DNA of 64,000 nt, from the NCBI RefSeq assembly GCF_000308475.2, contig NZ_BAFT02000110.1:186001-250000 (forward strand). The letters are read 5' to 3'. Under the pieces are notes generated by a model. The model was not told where the DNA came from. It searched no databases and worked only from the letters and a program-made list of their open reading frames with translations. The position numbers and the translations under genes were made by a program. Positions 17,990 to 27,900 of this stretch are shown here, one piece after another (within the stretch, counting starts at the first letter, position 1; every line of letters starts with the position of its first letter). This DNA comes from Nocardia brasiliensis NBRC 14402 (GTDB lineage Bacteria; Actinomycetota; Actinomycetes; Mycobacteriales; Mycobacteriaceae).

Positions 17990-18382
17990 TCAGCGGGCGC
18001 TGCCGATATTTCGGTCCGCTTCGGAGCCGTGGAGCATCAGCGTGGTTTCCTCGATGCGGCGGAAGCGCCCGTCGGGCGCGAACTCGCCGAAAACGTAGAC
18101 CTCCGTGCGTACGGTCGATCCGTCCGTCTTGGTGATCTCGACGGTGTGGCGATCGGCGTAGCGGGGGCCGTCGTATAGCTCGTCATGGACCTCGACAGAC
18201 CCTGTGGCCACGATCGTGCGCAGATGGGCGATGTGCTCGACGAACCCCTCGCGGTCGGCCCACTCGCCGTCGGTGCGCTGGCGGTAGTCGGGGGCGAAGT
18301 GTCGGTCGGTGGCCTCGTGCAGGTCGAGGTCGGGGGTGAACAGCAGGTCGGTGAGGGCGGTACGGATATCGGTCTTGCTCAT
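17990..18382 (-). CDS. SnoaL/NTF2-like protein
   Basis: A 130-residue cone-fold protein: an N-terminal helix (ALTDLLFTPD), YRQRTDGEWADREGFVEHI, then strands including VEVHDELYDGPRYADRHTVEI and TEVYVFGEF. Family members are polyketide cyclases, isomerases or uncharacterised stress proteins. Start ATG 18382 after AAAGGA. It is divergent from a MarR gene, with paired palindromes in the 99-bp gap, so its expression is probably controlled by that regulator. Confidence 0.8.
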   Translation of the reverse strand: MSKTDIRTALTDLLFTPDLDLHEATDRHFAPDYRQRTDGEWADREGFVEHIAHLRTIVATGSVEVHDELYDGPRYADRHTVEITKTDGSTVRTEVYVFGEFAPDGRFRRIEETTLMLHGSEADRNIGSAR

Positions 18383-18410
18383 GGGAGTCCTTTCACGACT
18401 ACAAGCGATG

Positions 18411-18470
18411 TGCGTGCGCCACGCACGCAATACAGGGAAACTAGCATATGTTGCGTGCGCGGCGCACGGT
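18411..18470. promoter_or_regulatory. Two palindromic MarR-type operators
   Basis: TGCGTGCG-N3-CGCACGCA (18411-18429, perfect) and TGCGTGCG-N3-CGCACG (18452-18467, then GT in place of CA) lie 41 bp apart in the divergent promoter between the NTF2-like and MarR genes. AT-rich bases between them include CTAGCATATG. The second ends a few bases before the MarR start, which suggests autorepression. Confidence 0.75.
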
Positions 18471-18481
18471 AGTCTGTGGCA

Positions 18482-18925
18482 ATGCATGACGAGGTAGGAG
18501 GCGAGATCGCCGACGCGCTGGGGGTGTTGCTCAGGCGCGCGACGCGGGTCCAGCTGTACAAGAGGCTGACCGCCGACATGGGTGAAGCGCTGGACGAATG
18601 GACCTACCCGGTCTTGAGCGCGGTGGCCAGGATCGGCCCGCGAAGCGCAGCCGACCTGGCCTCGGAGGTGGGGCTCGATCGCTCCGGTGTCACCCGCCGC
18701 GCCTCCAGGCTGGAACAGGCCGGGCTGCTCTTCCGCGAACCCGACCCCCTCGACCGGCGCGCGACCCTGCTGGTCCTCACCGAGCAGGGTGAACGCGTGG
18801 TGGACGAACTACGCCGCCGTCTGGCCGCGCACATCACCGCAAGCCTCACGACCTGGCCGCCGGGCGAAGCCGAGGCGTTCGCCCGCGGCCTGAGCCGGTT
18901 CATCACCGACGGGCCCTTTGCGTGA
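18482..18925 (+). CDS. MarR-family transcriptional regulator
   Basis: A 147-residue winged-helix protein. The DNA-binding core reads SAADLASEVGLDRSGVTRR, followed by the wing DPLDRRATLLVLTEQG, both typical of MarR. The start is ATG 18482, with an in-frame GTG at 18476 as alternative. Divergent from the NTF2-like gene with two shared palindromes in the gap. Confidence 0.88.
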   Translation: MHDEVGGEIADALGVLLRRATRVQLYKRLTADMGEALDEWTYPVLSAVARIGPRSAADLASEVGLDRSGVTRRASRLEQAGLLFREPDPLDRRATLLVLTEQGERVVDELRRRLAAHITASLTTWPPGEAEAFARGLSRFITDGPFA

Positions 18926-19287
18926 CGGCGACGCCCGCCCTCGATGCGGGTGGCCGAGTCGGAGTTCCACGCCCACCTCTCGGCGGTAGGCGCTGCCCGT
19001 CATCGATTACTCAGTTAATATTCAATTGAATCTGTATTCGAACAATGGCGCGCATGTATTGAATGCGTGCGGAGATTCGGTTCGCCGGCGGGTTCTGGAG
19101 TACCTGCAGTACCGATTAGCCGCCGGGCGGTATCGATCCGGATGCGTAGCTCGAAGGCTGCAAGAGCGTGCCGCGCCAGCAGGTTTCGTCCCGGATGGGC
19201 TGTGGGCAACACAATTAGGGGCGTGCGGCGTAATGATACGTCTTCGTAGGCTCGGGGCGTTATCATCCCCGTTTCGAGGAGAATCAA
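18926..19287. other. Intergenic region with a short palindrome
   Basis: No convincing gene. It contains the perfect palindrome ATTCAATTGAAT (19020-19031) in an AT-rich patch, which may be part of a promoter, and ends in the ribosome site GAGGAGAA of the small secreted protein gene. Confidence 0.4.
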
Positions 19288-19515
19288 ATGCCCCGATCCC
19301 GATTCACTGCCCGCGGAATTCTGCTCGGCGGTCTCGTCGGCGCTACCGTTCTGATGTGCGGTGGCCCTGCAGTGGCGGACTCGATTCCGCTGGAGACGCC
19401 CGCCGTGGTGCCGCAAGCAGAAGTGGTCGTCGGCGGCGCCTGCTTACCGGACAGCACGGCCGTATTGGGCTGCCTCATCAGCAGCCTTTCGTCTCGGACC
19501 CCCTCGGTTCCATAA
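19288..19515 (+). CDS. Small secreted protein with signal peptide
   Basis: A 75-residue product. The N-terminus has basic residues, then a hydrophobic stretch (ILLGGLVGATVLMCGG) and a likely signal peptidase site after AVAD. The mature part is only about 44 residues and contains two cysteines (ACLPDS, LGCLIS). The ATG follows GAGGAGAA at 7 bp, a strong ribosome site, which supports a real gene. I do not recognise a family. Confidence 0.6.
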   Translation: MPRSRFTARGILLGGLVGATVLMCGGPAVADSIPLETPAVVPQAEVVVGGACLPDSTAVLGCLISSLSSRTPSVP

Positions 19516-19741
19516 CAACGCAGGTCGCCGCTGTGCCAGGGCTGTTCCCGCACGCCCTGGCTCAGCGCTGCCCTGTGCCATCTGATCTCCACTAAAGCGG
19601 CGATCCGCACCTGTTCTCGCCTCGATAGTGTCCCTAGCCGTTTCCATCGCCGGCGCCTATACCCCGCACGCCGTTCGGCCGAACATGATGGCTTGGATGT
19701 GCAGCGGAATAAGTGATTTCCCGGGCGTCCGCTCGGTTCGA

Positions 19742-20041
19742 TCAAGTCCAGGGCGTTGTGGGTGACAGTGCGAGATAGCTGTCGTCGTTGTTGTTCTCTA
19801 TGTCGAAGACCGAGTCGTTATCGAGTTGGCGCTCGTCGCAGTGTTCCGACAGCACTTCATCCGTGGGCCAGCGCAACAGCACGAGGTGTGCCTGGCCGCT
19901 GGAGATGAGTTCGACTGCGGTCTGCCGGGCCAATGTGATTGCCTCGTGGTCACCGAGTTCGAAGTCGGACCCGCGGAGCAGCCACAGCAATTGATATACG
20001 CCGAGGAAGTCGGTGGCGAGGTGGTCGTGGGCTTCGTTCAT
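19742..20041 (-). CDS. Small acidic hypothetical protein
   Basis: A 99-residue acidic protein (MNEAHDHLATDFLGVYQLLW at the start; a run of Asp and Asn near the end). It has no signal peptide or membrane segment and no cysteine motif apart from one Cys. The residue pattern looks like a folded helical protein, not a random frame, but no strong ribosome site is seen upstream of the ATG at 20041. Its 5' end lies about 110 bp from the start of the truncated reductase on the other strand. Function unknown. Confidence 0.5.
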   Translation of the reverse strand: MNEAHDHLATDFLGVYQLLWLLRGSDFELGDHEAITLARQTAVELISSGQAHLVLLRWPTDEVLSEHCDERQLDNDSVFDIENNNDDSYLALSPTTPWT

Positions 20042-20139
20042 CAGCCACTCGGCGGCGGATCCGTTCGTCCCGTCTTCTCCAAGGTCGGGTTTCCTTCGAG
20101 CGGAACTTTTGTTGTGCGGCCATTTTTGGCTTACTTCAG

Positions 20140-21033
20140 CAGACCGGGTCCGTGGCGCGGTGCTACTCGTTGTCGGGCAATCCGCATCGTGACGACGTGC
20201 TGACCGTGACCGTCAAGCGGGTCGCGGGCGGATATGCGTCGAATTGGCTGTGCGACAACATTGTTCCGGGATCGACCCTGACCGTTCTCGAGCCTTCCGG
20301 GACGTTCGGGCCCGACGGTACGAATGGGGACCTTTTGCTACTGGCGGCGGGCAGCGGGATCACGCCGATCATGTCGATCATGTCGATCATCAAGACGGTG
20401 CTGACGTGCGGCACGGCAGACATCGTTCTGATCTACGCAAACCGCGACCCGGGGTCCACGATCTTCGCCGGCCAGCTCGAACAGCTCACGCGTGAGCACC
20501 CCGACCGCTTCCAGGTCCAGTACTGGTTCGAAACGGATGGGGGAGTGCCGGACGCGGCCGCGATGACCGCGCTGATCGCACCGTTCGCGGAGCGTGCGAC
20601 CTACCTCTGTGGGCCTGCCGGTTTCATGGCGGTGGCCATGGCCGCGTTGGCCGGTCTGGGCGTACCCGCCTCCCGGATTCACCAGGAGAAGTACCTCTCG
20701 CTGGCCGATAATCCTTTCGAACAGCCCGAACCCGCGCCCGGGTCGCCCGTTACCGACGGTGCGATCCTCGAGGTCGAGATCGACGGTGACCGCCACACCC
20801 TGACCTGGCCCCGGCAGACCAAGCTGCTGGACGTGCTGCTCGAGCAAGGCATCGACGTGCCCTACGTCTGCCGTGAACCGATCTGCGGCAGCTGCGTGTG
20901 CTCGGTCCGCAAGGGCCGAACCCGAATGGTGGTGAACGATTCCCTCCCCGACGAAGACGTCGAGCAGGGCCTGACCCTCGCCTGCCAGTCCCTCCCGGAA
21001 ACCGACGAAATCTTCATCGCCTTCGACCAATAG
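20140..21033 (+). pseudogene. 5'-truncated ferredoxin reductase (KshB/Hmp-like, FAD-NAD-2Fe-2S)
   Basis: The frame begins inside the FAD domain at GSVARCYSLS, the FAD-binding RxYS motif, and lacks the 80 or so N-terminal residues normally found before it. The rest looks intact: GSGITPIMSIM, YLCGPAGFM, and the 2Fe-2S cysteines CREPICGSC with a fourth Cys about 30 residues on. The upstream DNA in the same frame has no family resemblance and no ribosome site. GTG 20152 is the first candidate start. It most resembles the reductase of 3-ketosteroid 9-alpha-hydroxylase and similar two-component oxygenases. A partial deletion is the simplest reading. Confidence 0.75.
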
Positions 21034-21485
21034 TGATGCCTTGCCCGCGCGCGTCGGACGCAGCGGTCAGGTCTTCGAGCCGAACGTGGGCCTACGACCG
21101 GTCTCTGCCGTTGAGTGCTGCAACGTTGCGGCGGTGTGCCGGGGCCGGGCTGTGCCTCGGGGTGAGCGTGGTCGGGAGCTCATACACCTTGGTTGCTGGG
21201 TTGGCATCGATTCGGGGAAACGTGGCAGGGGAGACACGCCGACGTGGTGCGGCTTCGTCGGTTCTGGACCAGCGACCGGCCCGTTATCCCGAAGAGGCCA
21301 GTCGGTCGGGTACGCGGCTGGTTCCTGACTGTGCCGAGCAAATCTCTCGCGTGTGTCGCGATCGCGTGCGCGCGGGGGTCGACGCGCGACGCGAGCGGGG
21401 GAATGTTTGAAAGAGTGCTGGTGAGGGCATATGTGTCGGGTTCGGGAGCGGGGCGGCTCCGAAACCCGACGCGGGTGCCGCCGGA
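21034..21485. other. Intergenic region, no feature recognised
   Basis: 452 bp between the truncated reductase and the tRNA gene. Short open frames exist on both strands but none has a family resemblance, ribosome site or codon pattern that I can defend. It abuts the tRNA 3' end, where integrated elements often sit, yet I see no integrase and no repeat of the tRNA end nearby. Confidence 0.4.
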
Positions 21486-21570
21486 TGGTGCGCGAGAGGG
21501 GACTTGAACCCCTACGTCCGTGGACACCAGAACCTAAATCTGGCGCGTCTGCCAATTTCGCCACTCGCGC
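21486..21570 (-). tRNA. tRNA-Leu (anticodon TAG)
   Basis: On the minus strand the sequence starts GCGCGAGTGGCGAAATTGGC and folds into a class II tRNA: acceptor stem GCGCGAG/CTCGCGC, anticodon stem CCAGA/TCTGG with loop TTTAGGT (anticodon TAG), a long variable arm, and the T-arm GGGGTTCAAGTCCCC. The 3' ACCA is encoded in the DNA (21486-21489). The 3' end points to the accessory region on the left. Confidence 0.95.
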
Positions 21571-21685
21571 GTGATGGTACGACCGTCCAAACTCTACCGG
21601 GCTTGACCGCGTTCGCGAAGCTCCGGGCGGGCGTGGCGTACTGGTCGGTAACCCTACCAGGGATTATAACGATTTGATAAATCTC

Positions 21686-21848
21686 AACATGAGGAGCACT
21701 CATGTTTCCTACGTGTTGGTAACCGGGTAGACCAGCGCGTTCAAACATGAGGAGGGGTCATGTTTGTCGCGATTCTGGTACTGAAGTACCGAAATACTCG
21801 AGGGTAGCGCCGTCGCCGGCGAGCAAACGTGAGGATTTCCTCATGATT
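21686..21848 (+). promoter_or_regulatory. Three palindromes in the fas promoter region
   Basis: IR1 is AACATGAG-N5-CTCATGTT (21686-21706, perfect). IR2 is AAACATGA-N7-TCATGTTT (21743-21765, perfect). IR3 (21825-21848) pairs AAACGTGAGGA with TCCTCATGATT at 9 of 11 positions. All three share the CATGAG core. Mycobacterial fas-acpS is controlled by the TetR activator FasR, which binds several inverted repeats upstream of fas; that these are FasR sites is inference. A TATAAC lies at 21665-21670. Confidence 0.75.
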
Positions 21849-21926
21849 CTGTGGAATCCTCGCCGTTATCAGGCCCCAACGCTGAGGATCACCTGCGCCC
21901 GGAGGAAGCGGCGTGTCTCGGAGGGC

Positions 21927-24900
21927 ATGTCGCCAGGAGAAGGAAGTCGAGCTGCCTTGACGATCAACGAGAGCACCGAGGCCGGTACCGGACAGAGCGC
22001 GAAGGTCGGTGGAGCCACCCGCGCGGGAGGCACGCGGTCGCCGCTGCTGGACCGCCTGTTGAACGGGACGCCGTATGCGCTCGCGTTCGGTGGGCAGGGC
22101 GCGCAGTGGCTCGATGAGCTCGCCGACATCAGCCGCGACAGCGCGCTGGAGCCGGAACTGACCGCCCTGGTGAACGAGGCGGAGGCGATGCTGGAGCCGG
22201 TGTCGGCACAGCTGCTCGTGGTGCGCCCGGTCGGCTTCGATCCGGTGGGCTGGATGCTGGAAGACGATCTGGTCGACACCGAGCTGGGTGAGGTCTCGGC
22301 CGCGCCGCCGGCGCAGGTGCTGCGTTCGGCCGCGGTCTCGATGCCGGGTGTGCTGCTCTCCCAGGTGGCCGCGATGCGCGCGTTGCGGCTGCAGGGTCTC
22401 GATCCGGCCGCGCACGCGCCGGTGGCGATCGTGGGACACTCGCAGGGCAGGTTGGCGGCGACGGCCGTGGAGGCCGGCGGTCAGCGCGACGCCGAGATCC
22501 TCGCGCTGGCCCAATTGATCGGTGCCGCCGCGGGTCTGGTGGCGCGCCGGCGCGGGCTGATGCCCGTCGGTGAGCGCTCGCCGATGGTCGCGGTGTCGAA
22601 CGTGGACCCCGAGCAGTTGCGTGCCGTGGTGGCCGAGGTGTCCGAGGGTGTCGACCCGGCGGCAGCCGCGGTGGTGTCGATCCGGAACGGACGCCGGCGC
22701 GCGGTGTTGTCCGGCGCTCCCGCGCAACTGGAGCGGGTGCGCCAGCGCTGCGCCCAGATCCATGACAAGCAGGCCGCCGAGCGCGAGGGCAAGGTGCGCG
22801 GCGGCGCGATCTTCGCGCCGGTGTTCGAGGACGTGGCCGTCGATGTCGCGTTCCACCACCCGGCCCTGGCCGACACCGTCGATCTGGTGACCTCGTGGGC
22901 CACCCAGTGTGGGTTGGACGCGGCGCTGGCCGGCGCGCTCGCGCAGGAGATCCTGGTCGACCCGATCGACTGGGTGGAGATCGTCGACGGTGTGGTCGCC
23001 GCCGGCGCGCAATGGATTCTGGACCTCGGCCCCGGCGACCTGCTGTCCCGGCTGACCGGTGGTTCGCTGAAGGGCACCGGCGTCGGCATCGTGGCCGCCG
23101 CGACCCGTGCCGGGCAGCGCAGCCTGCTCACCCCGGGCGCCGCGCCGGAGACCGCCGCCGCGTGGACGGAGTTCGCGCCGCGCCCTGTGCGCCTGCCGAA
23201 CGGCCGCATCGTGGTGGAGACCGCGTTCACCAAGCTCACCGGTCGCTCGCCGATCCTGCTCGCGGGCATGACCCCGACCACCGTCGACGCGAAAATCGTT
23301 GCGGCGGCGGCGAACGCGGGCCACTGGGCCGAACTCGCCGGTGGCGGTCAGGTGACCGAGCAGATCTTCGCCGACCGGGTGGCCGAGCTGAAGACGCTGC
23401 TGCAGCCGGGCCGCGCGGTGCAGTTCAACTCGCTGTTCCTCGACCCCTACCTGTGGAAGCTGCAGCTGGGCGGGAAGCGCCTGGTGCAGAAGGCCCGCAC
23501 CGCGGGCGCGCCGTTCGACGGCGTCATCGTCACCGCCGGCATTCCCGAGCTCGAAGAAGCCGTCGCACTGATCAACGAGCTCACCGAGGTCGGCATCTCG
23601 CATGTCGCGTTCAAGCCGGGCACGGTCGCGCAGATCCGGGCCGTGCTGCGGATCGCCGACGAGGTGCCGGACTACCCGGTGATCATGCACATCGAGGGCG
23701 GCAAGGCCGGCGGGCACCACTCCTGGGAAGATCTGGACGACCTGCTGCTGGAGACCTACGCCGAGCTGCGCAGCCGGGACAACGTGGTGGTCTGCGTCGG
23801 CGGCGGCATCGGAACCCCGGAGCGCGCAACGGAATACCTCACCGGCGCGTGGGCGAGCGCCCACGGCTACCCGGTGATGCCGCTGGACGGCGTGCTGATC
23901 GGCACGGCCGCGATGGCGACGCTGGAGGCGACGACCGCCCCCGAGGTGAAGCAGCTGCTGGTGGACACCCCCGGCACCCCCGACTGGGTCGGTGCGGGCA
24001 CCGCGTCCGGCGGGATGGCCTCGGGCCGTAGCCAATTGGGCGCCGATATCCACGAGATCGACAACGCCGCCTCGCGCACCGGCCGGCTGCTGGACGAGGT
24101 CGCCGGTGACGCCGACGCCGTCGCCGCGCGTCGGGACGAGATCATCGCGGCGCTGAACGGCACGGCCAAGCCGTATTTCGGTGACGTCGCCACGATGACC
24201 TACCAGGAGTGGTTGCAGCGCTACGTCGAGCTCGCGGTGGGCCTGGACCGCCGCAAGGACTTCGACTGCGGCAGCGATATCGGTGACGCGATCGCCGACG
24301 CCACCCGCTCGCTGTGGCTCGACATCAGCTGGCGCGATCGTTTCGCGGAAATGATGCGCCGCACCGAATCCCGGCTGCATCCGGCCGACCGCGGCGAGAT
24401 CCCGACGCTGTTCCCGACCGACGACGCCTTCGAGAACCCGGTCGCGGCGCTGTGCGCGCTGCAGGAGCGGTACCCGGCGGCCGCGCACACCCAGCTGCAC
24501 CCGGCCGATGTGCCGTTCTTCGTCGCGCTGTGCAAGACCCCCGGCAAGCCGGTGAACTTCGTGCCCGTCGTCGACGGTGACGTGCGCCGCTGGTGGCGCT
24601 CGGATTCGCTGTGGCAGGCCCATGATCCGCGCTACTCCGCCGATCAGGTGTGCATCATCCCGGGCACCGTCGCGGTCGCCGGGATCACCCGGGTCGACGA
24701 GCCGGTGGGCGAGCTGCTCGACCGCTTCGAGCAGGACACGGCCTACTCGCTGGTGCGGGCCGGTGTGGTGCCGGTCGCGATCGACGCGCGCCGCGTCGCG
24801 GGCGTGACGACCGGTGCGATCGACACCGTGCTGGCCGCGCCCGACCTCGAATGGTCCGGACGCACCACGGTCAACCCGGTGCACCGGCTCGGTGAGCTGT

Positions 24901-27900
24901 CGGAGTGGACCGTCGACGGCAAGGGTGCGGTGCACCCGCCGAGCGGCGCCACACTTACCGAGACCACCGGTCCGGTCGCTGAGCACGCGTACGTCGAGCT
25001 GACCGTTCCGCTGTTGGGCAGCAACGTGGTTCGCATCCGGATCACCGTGCCGACCGCCGTCTACAACGGTGGCGCGCCGGTAGTCACCGAGGCCGACGCC
25101 ACCGCGGCGATGTCGGCACTGCTCGCCGTGGCTGCCGGGCAGGACCTGCCCGAGGTGAAGGGCAAGGTCGCGCACCTCAACATCGCGTGGACCCCCGATC
25201 TCATCGCCGATCACGCGGGCGTGACCGGTTCGGGTCTGCCGTCGGCGCTGAGCACGCTCGGCCGCACCGTCCCCGACGTGCTGGTCGGCGCCTGCTGGCC
25301 CGCCGTGTTCGCGGTGCTCGGCGCGGCGCGTGCGGCGGATGGCACCAGCGTCATCGAGGGCATGCTCGACCTCGTCCACCTCGATCATCAGATTCATTTG
25401 GCGGGCGAACTGCCCACCAGCCCAAGCGTTCTCGCGGTCCGCGCGGAGGCGGGGGAGACCCTCGACACCGATCTCGGCCGCGTGGTCGAGGTGCGGGTGC
25501 GGATCGCGGGTCTGCTGGACCGGCCGGAAACCGGGCTGTCCATGCCGACCGTCGCCACGCTCACCGAGCGGTTCGCCATCCGCGGCCGCAACGGCGCGGG
25601 CGAGCTGACCGATCCGCCGCGCGCGGCGGGTACGGTCGCCGACACCGCGACCGACACCCCGCGCCGGCGCCGCCGTGACGTGACCATGGTCGCGCCGCGC
25701 ACCATGCACGCCTTCGCCGCGGTCTCCGGCGACCACAACCCCATCCACACCAGCGATGCCGCGGCCAAGCTGGCCGGCCTGGGCAGCCCGATCGTGCACG
25801 GCATGTGGCTCTCGGCCGCGGCTCAGCACGCGGTGTCGGCGGTCGACCCGGACAGCACGGTTCCGGCCCGCACCCTGACCGCTTGGACCACCCGGTTCCT
25901 CGGCATGGTTCGCCCCGGCGCGGAAATCGACGTGCGGGTCGAGCGGGTCGCGGTGGACGCGGGCAGCGAGATCATCGAGGTGTCCTGCCGTGCCGCAGGC
26001 GATCTCGTGATGACCGCGACCGGTCGCACCGCCACGCCGCGGACCGTCTACGCGTTCCCGGGCCAGGGCATCCAGCGCAAGGGCATGGGCCTGGACGCGC
26101 GCACCCGGTCCAAGGCCGCCAAGGCCATCTGGGACCGCGCCGACAAGCACACCCGCGACGCGCTCGGCTTCTCGATTCTCGCTGTGGTGCGCGACAACCC
26201 GACCTATCTCAAGGCGCGCGGCGTCGAACACCGGCACCCGGACGGCGTGCTGCACCTGACCCAGTTCACCCAGGTCGCGATGGCGGTACTCGGTGTCGCC
26301 CAGGTGGCCGAACTGCGGGAGGCCGGCGCGTTCATCGAGGGCGCGATGCTGGCCGGGCATTCGGTCGGTGAGTACAACGCGCTCGCCGCCGTGGCCGGCG
26401 TGCTGCCGCTGGAGGCGGTGCTCGAGGTGGTGTTCCAGCGCGGCTCGGCGATGCACGAGCTGGTGCCGCGGGATGACAAGGGCCGCAGCGACTATCGGAT
26501 GGCCGCCATCCGGCCCTCGCAGATGGGGCTGCCCGACGACGAGGTGATCGACTTCGTCGCCGGCATCGGCGCCCAGGTCGGCGAGTTCCTCGAGGTGGTC
26601 AACCTGAATCTGCGCGGTTCGCAGTACGCGATCGCGGGCACGGTGGCCGGACTCGAAGCGCTGGAGGCCGAGATCGACCGTCGCCGTACCGAATTCGGCG
26701 GCAAGCGGGCCTACATCCTGGTGCCCGGCATCGATGTGCCGTTCCACTCCACCGTGCTGCGCAAGGGCGTGCCGGAGTTCCGGCACAAGCTCGAGCAGCT
26801 GCTGCCCGCCGACCTGCATCCGGAGGTCCTGGTCGGCCGCTACATCCCGAACCTGGTGCCGCGTCCGTTCTCGCTGGAGCGCGAATTCATCCAGGAGATC
26901 GCGGATCTGGTGCCGTCCGAGCCGCTCGCCGCGGTCCTGGCGGACTTCGAGGGCTGGGCCGCGCGCCCGACCGAGCTGTGTCGCGTCGTGCTCGTCGAGC
27001 TGCTCGCCTGGCAGTTCGCCAGCCCGGTGCGCTGGATCGAGACCCAGGACCTGCTGTTCACCGATATCGCCTCGGGTGGTCTCGGCGTGGAGCGCTTCGT
27101 CGAAATCGGTTTGGGCGCAACCCCGACCGTGGCGAACCTGGCCAGCCAGACCCTGAAGCTGCCCGCGTTCAGCGGCACCACGGTCGAGGTGCTCAACATC
27201 GAGCGCGAGGCCGGGATCGTCTACTCGACCGACACCGACCCGGCGCCGGTCGACGAGCCCGCCGACGAGGTCGCCGAAACCTCCACGGCCGCAGCGCCCG
27301 TCGCCGCGGCGGCGCCCGTCGCCGCACCGGTGCCGAGCTCCGGCGGCCCCCGCCCGGACGACATCGTCTTCACCGCCGCCGACGCCACCCGGGTGCTCAT
27401 CGCGCTGTGGACGAAGCTGCGGCTGGATCAGATCGGCCCGGTCGACACCATCGAGGGCCTGTGCGACGGTGTGTCCTCGCGCCGCAACCAGCTGCTGGTC
27501 GACCTCGGTTCGGAGCTCTCGCTCGGCGCCATCGACGGCGCGGCGGACGCGGACATGGGTGCGCTCGCCGCGACCGTGGAGCGGCTCGCCCGCACCTACA
27601 AGCCGTTCGGCTCGGTGCTGACCGACTCGATCGGCGATCATCTGCGCAAGGTGTTCGGTCCGTCCGGCAAGCGCCCGGCCGCGATCGCCGAACGGGTGAA
27701 GAAGGTCTGGGAACTCGGTGACGGCTGGGCCAGCCACGTCACCGCCGAGGTCTCGCTCGGCACCCGCGAGGGTGTGAGCGTCCGCGGCGGCGAACTCGGT
27801 GGCCTGGTCAGCGGTGCGCTGGGGGACGGTGCCGCGGTGGACGCCGCCATCGACGCCGCCGTGCAGGCGGTCGCCGCGCGGCGCGGCATCGCGGTGTCGT

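Noticed and set aside
19015..19416. 133-codon minus-strand frame overlapping the small secreted protein gene
   Set aside because: The plus-strand gene has a strong ribosome site and a clear signal peptide; the minus-strand product is low-complexity and without a motif.
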